The notes beneath the pieces were generated by a model. It was not told the DNA's origin and searched no databases. It worked only from the letters and a program-made list of their open reading frames with translations. 64,000 nucleotides of DNA. Origin: Caprella mutica (taxonomy: Eukaryota > Arthropoda > Malacostraca > Amphipoda > Caprellidae). The stretch is taken from positions 124,001 through 188,000 of the forward strand of contig CANNZV010001827.1 in the NCBI GenBank assembly GCA_947561585.1, given 5' to 3'. The position numbers were made by a program, and so were the translations under genes. Of this stretch, positions 1 through 12,358 are shown piece by piece; positions within the stretch are counted from its first letter, which is position 1; each line of letters begins with the position of its first letter.

Positions 1-273
1 AGTATACATTGTGTCAAGATACAACCCCCCCCCCTCCCAACTGCACCGCTAACCTAACCTTAGGTACTTGCTCTATATCTCTTAAATTTATAAACTATAG
101 TGTTTTTTAAATTTTTGGGGCAAGCATGTCGTTCAGCGAAAATGTTATAGGTTAAACCGGTTAAAACAACCATCATTTGTTGTAAAGAATTAACCAAAGG
201 TTATTTCAATTTCTTATAAAATTAATTACGTTACAATAATAGATTTGTGGAGAACTCGTAACTTCCCAAATGA
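1..273. other. AT-rich non-coding sequence at left edge
   Basis: No coding region is supported here. It begins with a run of about ten C residues near position 27 and is otherwise plain AT-rich sequence leading to the palindrome that opens the first tandem array. Confidence 0.6.
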
Positions 274-339
274 AAAGTTATGGTGGGGCCATAGAAGATT
301 GAGACCTCTCTCAATCTTCTATGGCCCCACCATAACTTT
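274..339. repeat. Perfect 31-bp palindrome at the edge of the 34-bp array
   Basis: Bases 274-304 are an exact reverse complement of 309-339, separated by a 4-base loop (CCTC). The right arm is the first direct unit of the tandem array that follows, and the left arm is an inverted unit. The array therefore starts with one flipped copy, which could form a strong hairpin or cruciform. Confidence 0.9.
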
Positions 340-655
340 CTTTCTCAATATCCTATGGCTCCACCATAACTTTCTCTCTCAATCTTCTATGGCCCCACTA
401 TAACTTTCTCTCTCAATCTTCTATGGCCCCACCATAACTTTCTTTCTCAATATCCTATGGCCCCACCATAACTTTCTTTCTCAATATCCTATGGCTCCAC
501 CATAACTTTCTCTCTCAATCTTCTATGGCCCCACCATAACTTTCTTTCTCAATATCCTATGGCTCCACCATAACTTTCTCTCTCAATCTTCTATGGCCCC
601 ACCATAACTTTCTCTCTCAATCTTCTATGGCCCCACCATAACTTTCTCTCTATAA
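309..655. repeat. Minisatellite, 34-bp unit, about 10 copies
   Basis: Each unit contains CTATGGCCCCACCATAAC followed by a TTTCTYTCTCAAT tract. Copies alternate between two variants (TCTTCTATGGCCCC and TATCCTATGGCTCC), suggesting an older two-unit period. No coding role is seen. Confidence 0.92.
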
Positions 656-1105
656 TTGCTTTAAATGACTACACTGATTATTAATATCGATATAGTAGTG
701 CCAATTTCCACCACCAGAGGGAGCAGTTAGCCAATACAGAGTAGTATAGTGGTAATGCGAAATAAATAAGCTAGAGTGTATCTAAATGGCATATTAATGA
801 GTTAGTGTGGGAGTATGATATCTAGTTACCTTGCACAGAAAAAATAAGAAAAATTATCTAACTCTTATTTTATGAAGTACTTAAGAACTTATTTTATCCC
901 ATATGATTCATTCTATTTTCTATACAGTCATTGAAGCTCAAGGTCACCTTCAAACAATAGCAATTTCGAATATTAAAATATATATCATGCAAATATTTTA
1001 GCCCAAAATTTAGCTGATAGTTAATTTGATCTAAACTGTTTCTTTTTATTTTGATTCATTAATTTAAATTGTAGTTTGGTTTCTGATTACCAGGAAAGAA
1101 ATATT
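656..1105. other. AT-rich unique sequence
   Basis: I see no gene, RNA or repeat structure between the two flanking minisatellites. Confidence 0.6.
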
Positions 1106-1400
1106 TATTCCTGGGATAGTAAGGGAAAATCCCAGGCAAGAAGGATTTATTCCTGGGATAGTAAGAGAAAATCCCAGGCAAGAAGGATTTATTCCTGGGA
1201 TTGTAAGGGAAAATCCCAGGCAAGAAGGATTTATTCCTGGATATTAAGGGAATATTCCAGGCAAGAAGGATTTATTCCTGGGATATTAAGGGAATATTCC
1301 AGGCAAGAAGGATTTATTCCTGGGATATTAAGGGAATATCCCAGGCAAGAAGTATTTATTCCTGGGATATTAAGGGAATAAATCCTCTTTGCCTGGCATA
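1106..1400. repeat. Minisatellite, 42-bp unit, about 7 copies, hairpin-forming
   Basis: TATTCCTGGG recurs every 42 bases (1106, 1148, 1190 and onward). Each unit holds an inverted repeat. In the last full unit CCTGGGATATT pairs with AATATCCCAGG across a 5-base loop, while earlier units pair over 8 to 10 bases. The unit length is a multiple of three, so a spurious open frame runs through it, but nothing suggests it is translated. Confidence 0.9.
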
Positions 1401-1789
1401 TTCTCTCTACCTCTTATTTGATGTATACTAAAAACTGTTCCTGTATTTTAACTTCTTACCCAAATGCACGAAATTATTACAAACAGATGTAACATATTTT
1501 TAAAAAATGCATTGCCAAAGAGACACCCTCAGTAGGAGTAAAGTGGTGCAGTTAATAGAACATTGGAGAGATTCATTAATAAACAGAATATTCATATTAT
1601 CACGAGGGAAATAATAAACTGAAGTTTTTTTTTTGTTTCAAGCTTTCAAATAGAAAGATATCTATTCATCATCAGGATCAAGAGGTGCTATAAGTTCAAT
1701 ATAAGACATGAGTTCAGAATTTGGATGAAAATCAGTAAAAAGGTTATAGTTAGTTGTATACAACTTGATTCTAATAAATAGAAATAAAT
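1401..1789. other. AT-rich unique sequence
   Basis: No gene or repeat is recognised between the 42-bp and 32-bp arrays. Confidence 0.55.
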
Positions 1790-3576
1790 TACTCTTTTCT
1801 CTGCTAGTACATCATCACAGTGACTCTTTTCTCTGATAGTACATCATCACTGTGACTCTTTTCTCTGATAGTACATCATCACAGTGACTCTTTTCTCTGA
1901 CAGTACATCATCACAGAGACTCTTTTCTCTGATAGTACATCATCACAGTGACTCTTTTCTCTGATAGTACATCATCACAGTGACTCTTTTCTCTGATAGT
2001 ACATCATCACAGTGACTCTTTTCTCTGATAGTACATCATCACAGTGACTCTTTTCTCTGATAGTACATCATCACAGTGACTCTTTTCTCTGATAGTACAT
2101 CATCACAGTGACTCTTTTCTCTGATAGTACATCATCACAGTGACTCTTTTCTCTGATAGTACATCATCACTGTGACTCTTTTCTCTGACAGTACATCATC
2201 ACAGTGACTCTTTTCTCTGATAGTACATCATCACAGTGACTCTTTTCTCTGATAGTACATCATCACAGTGACTCTTTTCTCTGATAGTACATCATCACAG
2301 TGACTCTTTTCTCTGATAGTACATCATCACAGTGACTCTTTTCTCTGATAGTACATCATCACAGTGACTCTTTTCTCTGATAGTACATCATCACAGTGAC
2401 TCTTTTCTCTGATAGTACATCATCACTGTGACTCTTTTCTCTGATAGTACATCATCACAGTGACTCTTTTCTCTGATAGTACATCATCACAGTGACTCTT
2501 TCTCTGATAGTACATCATCACAGTGACTCTTTTTCTCTGATAGTACATCATCACAGTGACTCTTTTCTCTGATAGTACATCATCACAGTGACTCTTTTCT
2601 CTGATAGTACATCATCACAGAGACTCTTTTCTCTGATAGTACATCATCACAGTGACTCTCTTCTCTGATAGTACATCATCACAGTGACTCTTTTCTCTGA
2701 TAGTACATCATCACAATGACTCTTTTCTCTGATAGTACATCATCACTGTGACTCTTTTCGCTGATAGTACATCATCACAGTGACTCTTTCCTCTGATAGT
2801 ACATCATCACAGTGACTCTTTTCTCTGATAGTACATCATCACTGTGACTCTTTTCTCTGATAGTACGTCATTACAGTGACTCTTTTCTCTGATAGTACAT
2901 CATCACAGTGACTCTTTTCTCTGACAGTACATCATCACAGTGACTCTTTTCTCTGATAGTACATCATCACAGTGACTCTTTTCTCTGATAGTACGTACAT
3001 CATCACAGTGACTCTTTTCTCTGATAGTACATCATCTCAGTGACTCTTTTCTCTGATAGTACATCATCACAGTGACTCTTTTCTCTGATAGTACATCATC
3101 ACAGTGACTCTTTTCTCTGATAGTACATCATCACAGTGACTCTTTTCTCTGATAGTACATCATCACAGTGACTCTTTTCTCTGATAGTACATCATCACAG
3201 TGACTCTTTTCTCTGATAGTACATCATCACTGTGACTCTTTTCTCTGACAGTACATCATCACAGTGACTCTTTTCTCTGATAGTACATCATCACAGTGAC
3301 TCTTTTCTCTGATAGTACATCATCACAGTGACTCTTTTCTCTGATAGTACATCATCACAGTGACTCTTTTCTCTGATAGTACATCATCACAGTGACTCTT
3401 TTCTCTGATAGTACATCATCACAGTGACTCTTTTCTCTGATAGTACATCATCACAGTGACTCTTTTCTCTGATAGTACATCATCACTGTGACTTTTCTGA
3501 TCATCATCACTTTTCTCTGATAGTACATCATCACAGTGACTCTTTTCTCTGATAGTACATCATCACAGTGACTCTT
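1790..3576. repeat. Satellite array, 32-bp unit, about 55 visible copies, running into the gap
   Basis: The unit contains TTTTCTCTGATAGTACATCA followed by TCACAGTGACTC, and copies are nearly identical. Irregularities are a 4-base insertion near 2993, single-base length changes near 2500-2530 and a scrambled unit at 3484-3510. The array is still running when it meets the N gap, so its true length is unknown and its size probably caused the gap. Fragments of the same unit occur at 9379-9397 and 22115-22135. Confidence 0.95.
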
Positions 3577-4173
3577 NNNNNNNNNNNNNNNNNNNNNNNN
3601 NNNNNNNNNNNNNNNNNNNNNNNNNNNNNNNNNNNNNNNNNNNNNNNNNNNNNNNNNNNNNNNNNNNNNNNNNNNNNNNNNNNNNNNNNNNNNNNNNNNN
3701 NNNNNNNNNNNNNNNNNNNNNNNNNNNNNNNNNNNNNNNNNNNNNNNNNNNNNNNNNNNNNNNNNNNNNNNNNNNNNNNNNNNNNNNNNNNNNNNNNNNN
3801 NNNNNNNNNNNNNNNNNNNNNNNNNNNNNNNNNNNNNNNNNNNNNNNNNNNNNNNNNNNNNNNNNNNNNNNNNNNNNNNNNNNNNNNNNNNNNNNNNNNN
3901 NNNNNNNNNNNNNNNNNNNNNNNNNNNNNNNNNNNNNNNNNNNNNNNNNNNNNNNNNNNNNNNNNNNNNNNNNNNNNNNNNNNNNNNNNNNNNNNNNNNN
4001 NNNNNNNNNNNNNNNNNNNNNNNNNNNNNNNNNNNNNNNNNNNNNNNNNNNNNNNNNNNNNNNNNNNNNNNNNNNNNNNNNNNNNNNNNNNNNNNNNNNN
4101 NNNNNNNNNNNNNNNNNNNNNNNNNNNNNNNNNNNNNNNNNNNNNNNNNNNNNNNNNNNNNNNNNNNNNNNNN
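3577..4173. other. Assembly gap of 597 Ns
   Basis: An unbroken run of N. Sequence to the left is the 32-bp satellite and sequence to the right is unique, so the gap most likely contains more satellite. Confidence 0.98.
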
Positions 4174-6330
4174 GCGTGATTTTATTTGCCTTTTTATAAT
4201 GTATCGTAGTAGTGAAGGAACGTTATACACTTATGCAGTATATAGTGCAGTTACTAAAGTCAATTGAATGTTTCTACTGAACTCAATGTCTAGAAATTTG
4301 TTATATATAATTCATATATTTCTATTTAATAAATCTAGAACCACTAACACAACGAACAATTCCATATAACACGCACACGTGTTATACTTGTGCTTTGATA
4401 GTTAGTATTTATATGTGCTCTTCACAATAGATCTATCTTATCATCAAGGAATACATGAGTAACATGTGGTTATTTCCATTTTAAAACATTATTCAAAAGA
4501 GATTGTATACATATTTCAATTACCATACTTATAACAGGTGTCAACCATATGTAATTCACCACATTCAATCATAGCAACAAGTCAAATACCATAATTATAA
4601 CATATATTACCAAAACATAATATACTATATTTCCATGTAAAACCAAATGTTACACATTTCCAAAAAGTTATACATGGTATACACATGTTTTAAATGTGTA
4701 AGTGCCACATGATATAAACATGAATTTCTTTCAGAGAGTTAGATTCTTAGGTTATATATTAAGGTGTCTCCGTTTTAAGGGGTTTGACCAACCTTTTCCA
4801 AATTTAAGTTTGGGGTGGTGGGAAAAGTTGTGTGTGGGTATGAAAATGACGTGTAAAATATTAGAACATTTAGTCAAGTTCAAGAGGTCCCACAAGGGAA
4901 GTAAAATAATTAGGAATTACATATTTAATCATTTATTTCACATTTTTTCAAAATATTTCTTGTAAGCACGATAACTTCCATATGTTACTTCTCGATTATG
5001 TGTAAAGTTTAATATCGCACAAAGTTATATGAGAAATTCCCCAACTTGATTTTATGAATATATTCGGTGATTATATATTGGGACCAGCAATATCATTGGC
5101 AATATAATATATTGTTTATGATAAATAAAATGTATTTTGAACATATCAACCAGTGAATTGTTGTTTCTAAAGAGAATAATTGTAGAATATGAACCTGTAA
5201 AGAGTAGTAAAATACGGATTAACAAAATTAGCAATTGATCAATTTATATAATGTAAATATTTAATTACATATACATATACGTAGTTAAATAAAAAAATAA
5301 TGGAAAATTTAATGGCTTTTTGGGTCTTCTCATTCATGCTCAAATGACCTGAAATTTGATTTTACCTTTATAATCAAAGAAAGTCTGCTTCTTCTAACAG
5401 GGGCCCTAAATAAAATACCTAGTATCTTATACCCCTTCAAAACTTTTAATTATTCCCCACATCTGAGTTTCAAGAATTTTGGTTTTCGTATACATATACC
5501 TACATATACAGGATCATGTAATATCATTATTTTACACTAATTCTAACGCCCACTTATATACAGTAAATATTTTGTTTATAGTTATATGATTTAAATGCAT
5601 TATCCATAATGAAGAACCTTACGCATTACAAATGTATAAAAAAATTAACTACATATATTAAATTAATATTTCAAATTTATCTACTCATTTATCTATATAA
5701 AATTATTATTCTAAAGATATATAATAATTAAATAAATAAAATTGGACAAATAGTAATAAAGTTAAAGTATTAGATTCACTACTTCAAAATTCTACAACTA
5801 TATTATACATAATATTATGGTCTAAATAACCACTGTCCAGGTTCGAGACCAAAGAGTAATTTTTTCAGTGAAATGGTAACTTGTTAATTGTTTGGTATAC
5901 ACAATACACATATATAGTGTAAATGTGAATAAATATAGAAAAATATTATCAACAATGATAGCAGATTCTTTATTTATAATTGCTATCTTTTTTTATTATT
6001 TTTATTAAAACAACAACATTTATTATTAGACTAAGTCACTAAGGCCTATTTCAAACATACAATATTGCATGAAATATATTACTACTATTTCAAATTAATA
6101 AATACTGTATTTTGTGTAACTTCAGTTGGAATAATAATAATTTATTATATAATAATAAATATAAACACCAGTCACGAGGCAGGTCACCAAATGTGGGTGA
6201 ACAGAGAACAGTTAGTTCCTTTTCACTTAAAGTCTAATTCTTAATAATGTGATATTATTTGAAGCTGTTTTCTGCGATAGTTTTGTAGACAATGCAACTG
6301 CCTAGCCTCAACAATGAGCAGCTAAACTGC
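4174..6330. other. AT-rich intergenic sequence
   Basis: No coding region, tRNA or mobile element is supported. Short open frames at 4702-4965 and 5052-5234 have random composition and no recognisable motif. Confidence 0.6.
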
Positions 6331-6505
6331 ATTAGAAAATAGTTATTAAGGCTTAGGTTAAAGGAATTAGAAAATAGGTATTAAGGCTTAGGTTAAAGTG
6401 ATTAGAAAATAGTTATTAAGGCCTAGGTTAAAGGAATTAGAAAATAAGTATTAAGGCTCAGGTCAAAGTATTTAGAAAATAAATATAAAGGCTTAGGTTA
6501 AAATA
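6331..6505. repeat. Short tandem repeat, 35-bp unit, 5 copies
   Basis: ATTAGAAAAT or TTTAGAAAAT starts at 6331, 6366, 6401, 6436 and 6471, exactly 35 bases apart, each followed by a variant of TTAAGGCTTAGGTTAAAG. A detached copy lies at 6864-6909. Confidence 0.88.
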
Positions 6506-6863
6506 AAAAACTTTTCTAGTTATTGACAGTCTTCTATACATTTCCATATCCAAGTTACGACAATCCAAAAGTTACTCCAAAAAGTCCTAATGAAATTTAT
6601 CTTCATTCAAAGTGCAGAAAATTGGTCGGAAAATAGATTATGATAGAAGATTTAAGAACTCAAAAATGTTTTTAACGTTACTTTTTGGAAACATGTTTAA
6701 ACTATGAAAAAGGGAGAAGAAAAATCTCAAAAGTTATGCTTTTGTTAAGAGAGAATACTTTAGAGATCATTATCTTTTTATATAAAAGATTTAATATTCT
6801 ATAGAAAGCTGTCGTCAAGTAAGAAGCTGGTACACAAGGCTGCAATTATCTAGGAATTTATCG

Positions 6864-6909
6864 AAAATAGTTATTAAGGCTTACGTTAAAGGAATTAGAA
6901 AATAGTTAA
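6864..6909. repeat. Detached copy of the 35-bp unit
   Basis: AAAATAGTTATTAAGGCTTA, a near-complete unit and the start of a second, repeats the 6331-6505 array about 360 bp downstream, with unrelated sequence between. Confidence 0.8.
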
Positions 6910-9378
6910 AATTCTAATTAACATTTTCAATACGGATTATTATAAGTTAAGTTAAAATTGCAATATGGATATAAAGATAATTAGTAAAATCAAGACAATT
7001 GAAATTCGTAAGCAATCTCCAAATATATTCAAACATGCACAGTCATTTACTGAATATTACTGTGACTTTTTTCAGAAAAGTTTTCCTACTTACTATCAGA
7101 GGAATAATTAATGTGCAAAAACACAAATAGTAAGTACACTACTTATAATTATAATGGGTGGTGATAATCCACGCCATCAACTGTCGCTACTTTCTTCCAT
7201 TGAAAACACTGCAGGCAAATAAAAGTTATTTTCACTTGCCGCAACAAATCCGGGTACATGCCCTAAAGATAACGAATTGGACAACCAATGTACTGATATT
7301 GATACAGTTGGTGCTGTAGCTAATTATTGAATAGGCAAAAAACTTATTTGACTGATGGTAGATATACCTCGTACTTGTATGTCTGTAATTGTTATCTCCT
7401 GTATGTTATTATCTCTTTTCTAAGCATGGCAAGGTGTCATTATTAGCAAATCACTACATAGGCTCTATATAATAAAGTAATGTATATAATTACAACACTT
7501 TCCATATCTGCATCCACAGCAAGGAGTAGCGAAATAAATATACTAAAGCATCAATGAGAATAACTTTATTTAAGTATTATGAGTTGTAAATTATAACATA
7601 TAATAATGATTGTAAAGAAGGGATAAGAAAATAAAGTAAAACCTCCTACCTAGTTGAATTAAAGTTAATGCTAAAAAGATTATCTATATATACGACGCTA
7701 AATGATTCGACAAAAGTCCAATCATAACTTGTCATACATTAATTAATCTGTCGTCTGTCGTTGGACATTCAAATTTGAATGTCATGCTATAGTCCGAAGA
7801 CCGAAAGAAATCTTATTCAGTATATTTTAATAATCTTTTAACATTTGTGACTGATTGTACGCATCTTTGTTCTGATTTAAAATCTATAAACAAACATTAC
7901 ATGTTCATGTTTCTTATTAAATATATCTTATATAAGTTTTCAACTGTTCTTTACCTCTACTCGAATGTTTATTATTGACTAGATTATAGCTACCCATACA
8001 TCACAATAAAAACAAACGGCGTGAAATCTTTTCCTTTGGACTTGAAATTAGCTCGAAAGTAAAACGGATAATTGCAGTATATTGACAATAAAAAAATTCG
8101 AAAGCATATCGGAACAAAAATATGCTACCAAACTGCATGCGGTTTACAGCAAAATGATGAGGGATATCATCTGTATTAATTGGAACAAGATTTTTTTTTC
8201 TGAAGGGTGATTTTTGATATATTTTGCTGTTGCTTGTTTATGTACCATTGAAATTTAATAATTAATATTGATAATTTTATAGCCCCTATTACCTGCACTT
8301 CTCTACACATTAAACTCTTCTATTTCTCTTTTCATGTGAAGGGTTGTATAGAAAATTTTCCCCAAACTTATACATATTCAGCCGGAAATTTTCTGATCAA
8401 CAGCCTGTTATGTTGTCGATAACTGTAAGTATTGATCATATTCTACAGGAACACATCGTAATTCATATATTCTCATTCTTTTTTTACTAGGATATGTCCG
8501 ACGAATCATTACGATTATTTAGAATTTTGGTAAATTACGATTGGGTTATGAATAAATTAGCGTTAATAATAATCGCCGGACACTGAAGATAATCGAAGAC
8601 AGACCCTTCAAACCACTCCCCATCTATGGGCATGTGGTCGGGAGTTTTTTGGTCACTTTCCAAGAGGCTGCATTAGCGTATTCCATGTTATACACAATGG
8701 CGAAAGTCTGAAATTGGCCGTTAAAATTTTCTCTGAAGCTAATTAATTTAAGTGCAGAAACTATTGATCGTCAAATTCTGACGATTAATCGATATCTTAT
8801 GAATATATTATCATTGTTAATTTAAACAAGTATTTTATAATTTCAAATAGACATAATTTCCTAATCACTTTCCCCTCTGTGAAAGTTTATCCCATATTAT
8901 TTCCTATGTTGTTTTTTTCTCATGTATGACGTCATCCGCTTCCTTTCAGTTGTACCACGTTACGTCATGACGCTAAGTATCCTATGTCCTAATAGCTTGA
9001 TTAGAACACGCCACTTAATTGAGGTAATTAGCCTAATTGACAGGTGTACAGTAGCGTCTGTACTAGCGACTGAAACAGGACATTAGCAAATAATAATACT
9101 AAATACCTTAGAAAATAATAGTAAATTCTAGTTGAGGCGTAAATATTATCAAATATTAAGCTAGAATACATGTTCCGCAAAATTTACCAATTTGCGCTAT
9201 TCTAAATTCCGCTGCATGTTTTTAGGATTCTGAAAATTGCGCGGCAATCTCTAGATTGCGCAAGGTGCGTAAGGGAATCAAGCAGGCTGTCAGTGATGGG
9301 GAAATTCCTCATATATGGGGAAAACGAACTCTGCTTGAGGAAATGGAGATAAAATACCTATCTATGGCATCTACAGTT
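6910..9378. other. AT-rich intergenic sequence
   Basis: No supported gene. An ATGACGTCAT palindrome (CRE-like) occurs near 8926-8935, but no promoter or gene can be tied to it. Confidence 0.55.
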
Positions 9379-9397
9379 ACTATCAGAGAAAAGAGTC
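9379..9397 (-). repeat. Isolated fragment of the 32-bp satellite unit
   Basis: ACTATCAGAGAAAAGAGTC is a 19-base exact match to the reverse complement of the unit tandemly repeated at 1790-3576. It stands alone in otherwise unique sequence. Confidence 0.75.
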
Positions 9398-10806
9398 TCC
9401 GCATGAATCTCACTAATCACATTTTTCTTATTTCCTATTATTCTAATTCTCACAACTTTCTCATCGTGTACTAAGACCAATTATAAAATATCCACAAGCA
9501 TTAAAAGTAAATTAAATTTTAGAAATGCACTAGTTGGATAATTACAAGACCCCAGTAGACCGACAGTTACATCTTTCTGTGTTATTTCTCGTTTTATCTT
9601 TTTATTCAAATAAAAATCATAATTGAATTGGTGTACTCAATTAATAACTAATATAAATAATAAAATAATTTTCTTCATAATTTAATGTAGCTTGTTGCAT
9701 CCGCTAGTTTGTTGTACTGCACTCTTCATGATTATTGAAAGACCTGGCATTGGGGTTCGGGGGGGCAGCACGCCCCCCTAGATACATATGTTTGATATTA
9801 AATCAGAAATAAACTGCAAAAGTGTCGAACAATTGGGGTGTCGGACTAATGGGGTGTCAGACAAATGAAAAGTAACTTGTACACCAGAGGTAATTAAGTC
9901 ACCTGGACTGTCAAATAATTAGAGAGAGAGAGAGATGTAAGCCAGCAGGTGTTTTTTAACCCGTAATAAATATCAAACTTTCATTGAAGATCAGTTTTAC
10001 CTCATAATTTTACACCGTAGAAAACGTACATACCTAATCACATTTTTGATAAAACCATTGTAAAATAATTGCAGTCATGGATTTTTTTTACCGTTACTTT
10101 TTCTGTTCATAAATACAATTCAAAATATTTATTTTATTTTTATTCATAATTAGATAATCTAATAAACTGAATTTACTATTTACGACATTTAGGAAAAAAA
10201 ATTTTTTGCAAGAGGATATAATTACTTTGCCTCTTTAGTTATAATAACGTGTATATAATTAATATTATTCAGGACTTACGGAAAGGGGAGAATGTGGGGG
10301 TATGTAGGTCTAATTTTCAGGGGGGGGGGGGGTAAGGAGAGGGGGGGTTAGTAGTCTTTTTAGCTCTAGTTTAGAGCCCTCTAGTAGGTCATTCAACTGG
10401 TGGGTGTGTTAGAGTGAGGTTGTGTGCCGCTCTCGCGTTGCGGTTCACACATTTGGGTGATAGTGCATAGACTGAGACAATCTTCCAGCTGCTTTTAATT
10501 CACTATTGTTACTCTTTTTGTTTTCCGTTATTTTTTTATTAAAAGATTCATTATATTAATTTCACTATGGTATCCAATCACAACTTTTCTAGTGAATAAA
10601 ATGAAACTGAATATAACCCTTTTTATTGTACTAGAGCCTCTCCGCTGGCGTAGGTCTCAGTGGCGCAAAATGTGCCGATAGACGTCGCTCTAACGGTGCT
10701 TTGTGACGTCACAGTCGCTAGTGGAGGAAATGGTGCACACTTTCTTTGGTTCCATGTTATTTGGCACTGAAAGAACTAAATAGACATGGGGTAAGGTACG
10801 ATTTAC
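9398..10806. other. Intergenic sequence with G-rich tracts
   Basis: No gene is supported. A short hairpin with six G opposite six C lies near 9760-9778. A run of 13 G at 10320-10332 followed by GGAGAGGGGGGG could form a G-quadruplex. A more GC-rich stretch at about 10630-10740 contains TGACGTCA but no recognisable gene. Confidence 0.5.
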
Positions 10807-10886
10807 CGGTCAGTTCCACATCTTCGGTAATATAATAATTATTATAATATTTTTATCTTATATGACCGAAGATGTGGAACTGACCG
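10807..10886. repeat. Hairpin with perfect 22-bp arms
   Basis: Bases 10807-10828 (CGGTCAGTTCCACATCTTCG plus GT) and 10865-10886 are exact reverse complements, separated by a 36-base AT-only-like loop. It is most likely a tiny palindromic transposon remnant. The geometry also resembles a microRNA precursor, which the sequence alone cannot decide. Confidence 0.85.
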
Positions 10887-11303
10887 ATAATTCGTAACTT
10901 TTCCTTAATGAACTTCAATAGATCTATAGTCGGTAGATTCATTTCCATTAATTTAGTGTTACTCTTTTTTTCAGTTCTTTCCTTTATCAATTACTGTGTA
11001 GTTACAGAGAGTTCTTAAGGATAAGAAAATACAGCAAAGAGGTAAGACAATAATTACTGCCTTATTTATTACTCTTAGTGACTAAAATGTTATTATTAAC
11101 TCTAAAATGCTATAACTCAATAACAGCTATTTTTCAGGAGAGGCATTTTAAAACGCTCACAATATTGTGAATAGCCCAAAAACAGCATAGGTGGAACATT
11201 TTTTGTAAGCTGAAATTTGCTTCCAAAGTGTATTGTAGTCGAAATAATTATATTCTAACTAAATAGAATATTATATATTTACATTACTTTTTAAATTATA
11301 ACT

Positions 11304-11472
11304 AGGGTTGTGACAATATGCGTTTAAAATCATAGATCTTAAGAATATCATAGACGAAACGAAATAAAAAGGTATCGAATACCGCTGGTGTAGAACCATT
11401 CAATAGTCTTTAATTCAATCCGTCTATAATCTTTCAGGATCTATGATTTTAAACGCATATTGTCACAACCCT
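11304..11472. mobile_element. MITE-like element with perfect 35-bp terminal inverted repeats
   Basis: Bases 11304-11338 (starting AGGGTTGTGACAATATGCG) are the exact reverse complement of 11438-11472. The 169-bp element is too short to code for anything. It resembles a non-autonomous DNA transposon. No clear target-site duplication flanks it, so the superfamily cannot be assigned. Confidence 0.82.
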
Positions 11473-11626
11473 GATTATGACATTTCTGTTATGTCGTTAG
11501 GACATTTAGTCTCTGTAGCGGTCAATTTTTGAGCTATAGTTATGAAACTTTCACCAAAAAACTATCGTTAGAAGATGAACGTGTCTGCATGGATAACTCG
11601 AAAATACATTCTTTTGAGTTATTATA

Positions 11627-11692
11627 TTATACAGGTTATATACATATATTATACAGGTTATATACATATATTATACAGGTTATATATTATAC
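11627..11692. repeat. Short tandem repeat, 20-bp unit, about 3 copies
   Basis: TTATACAGGTTATATACATA is repeated head to tail three times in an AT-rich setting. Confidence 0.85.
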
Positions 11693-11813
11693 AGTATAGA
11701 TAATGATATACAAATTGGCTATATATGTATGCTTGTTTTCTAAGTACGTGTATATTATACAATGGAATAGTATGTAACATATATTGATTATATTTCATGA
11801 TAGTATACTCCAT

Positions 11814-12134
11814 CATGTCATGTAGTGTGATATGTGGTAACAACATACCAATACATGTCATGTAGTGTGATATGTGGTAACAACATACCAATACATGTCA
11901 TGTAGTGTGATATGTAGTAACAACATACCAATACATGTCATGTAGTGTGATATGTGGTAACAACATACCAATACATGTCATGTAGTGTGTCATGTGGTAA
12001 CAACATACCAATACATGTCATGTAGTGTGATATGTAGTTACAACATACCAATACATGTCATGTAGTGTGATATGTGGTAACAACATACCAATACATGTCA
12101 TGTAGTGTGTCATGTGGTAACAACATACCAATAC
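11814..12134. repeat. Minisatellite, 40-bp unit, 8 copies
   Basis: Units contain CATGTCATGTAGTGTGATAT followed by GTGGTAACAACATACCAATA. TGGTA and TACCA within each unit are inverted copies of each other. Two copies share a TGTCATG variant, showing local duplication of pairs of units. Confidence 0.93.
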
Positions 12135-12225
12135 TACATAATAAAGTAAATATGATATAAATTTATGTAATTCAGAATTTTCAGTCAAACTTTAGCAGCA
12201 AATTCATGTAACCATTGCTGTATTA

Positions 12226-12358
12226 GGACACTCTCAGTACTGGAAAAGTGGGTTTAAACTTAGTCATGCTAGGTCAATTCGAAATTTCTAAAGTTCAGAT
12301 TGGCTCCTAGTGTATCTTATCCCCACTTACCGTGTACTAGGAGTGTCCGAGCAGTGTA
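12226..12358. mobile_element. Possible small MITE with imperfect inverted ends
   Basis: The left end (around 12226-12257, GGACACTCTCAGTACTGG) and right end (around 12328-12358, GTACTAGGAGTGTCC) are imperfect reverse complements about 130 bp apart. A related left end (CACAGTACTCGGGAAGTGGG) occurs at about 38830 inside a protease intron. The repetition supports a dispersed element, but the boundaries are uncertain. Confidence 0.5.

Noticed and set aside
1..60. TAACCTAACC sequence as possible insect telomere repeat (TTAGG)
   Set aside because: Only two imperfect copies, not an array.
3451..4230. Open frames across the N gap
   Set aside because: Unknown bases cannot support a reading frame.
5835..5850. 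GGTTCGAGACC, which fits the B box of tRNA promoters
   Set aside because: No A box, acceptor stem or anticodon arm can be drawn around it.
9256..9474. 72-codon frame starting near a GC-richer patch
   Set aside because: No domain, and it runs through the stray satellite fragment at 9379-9397.
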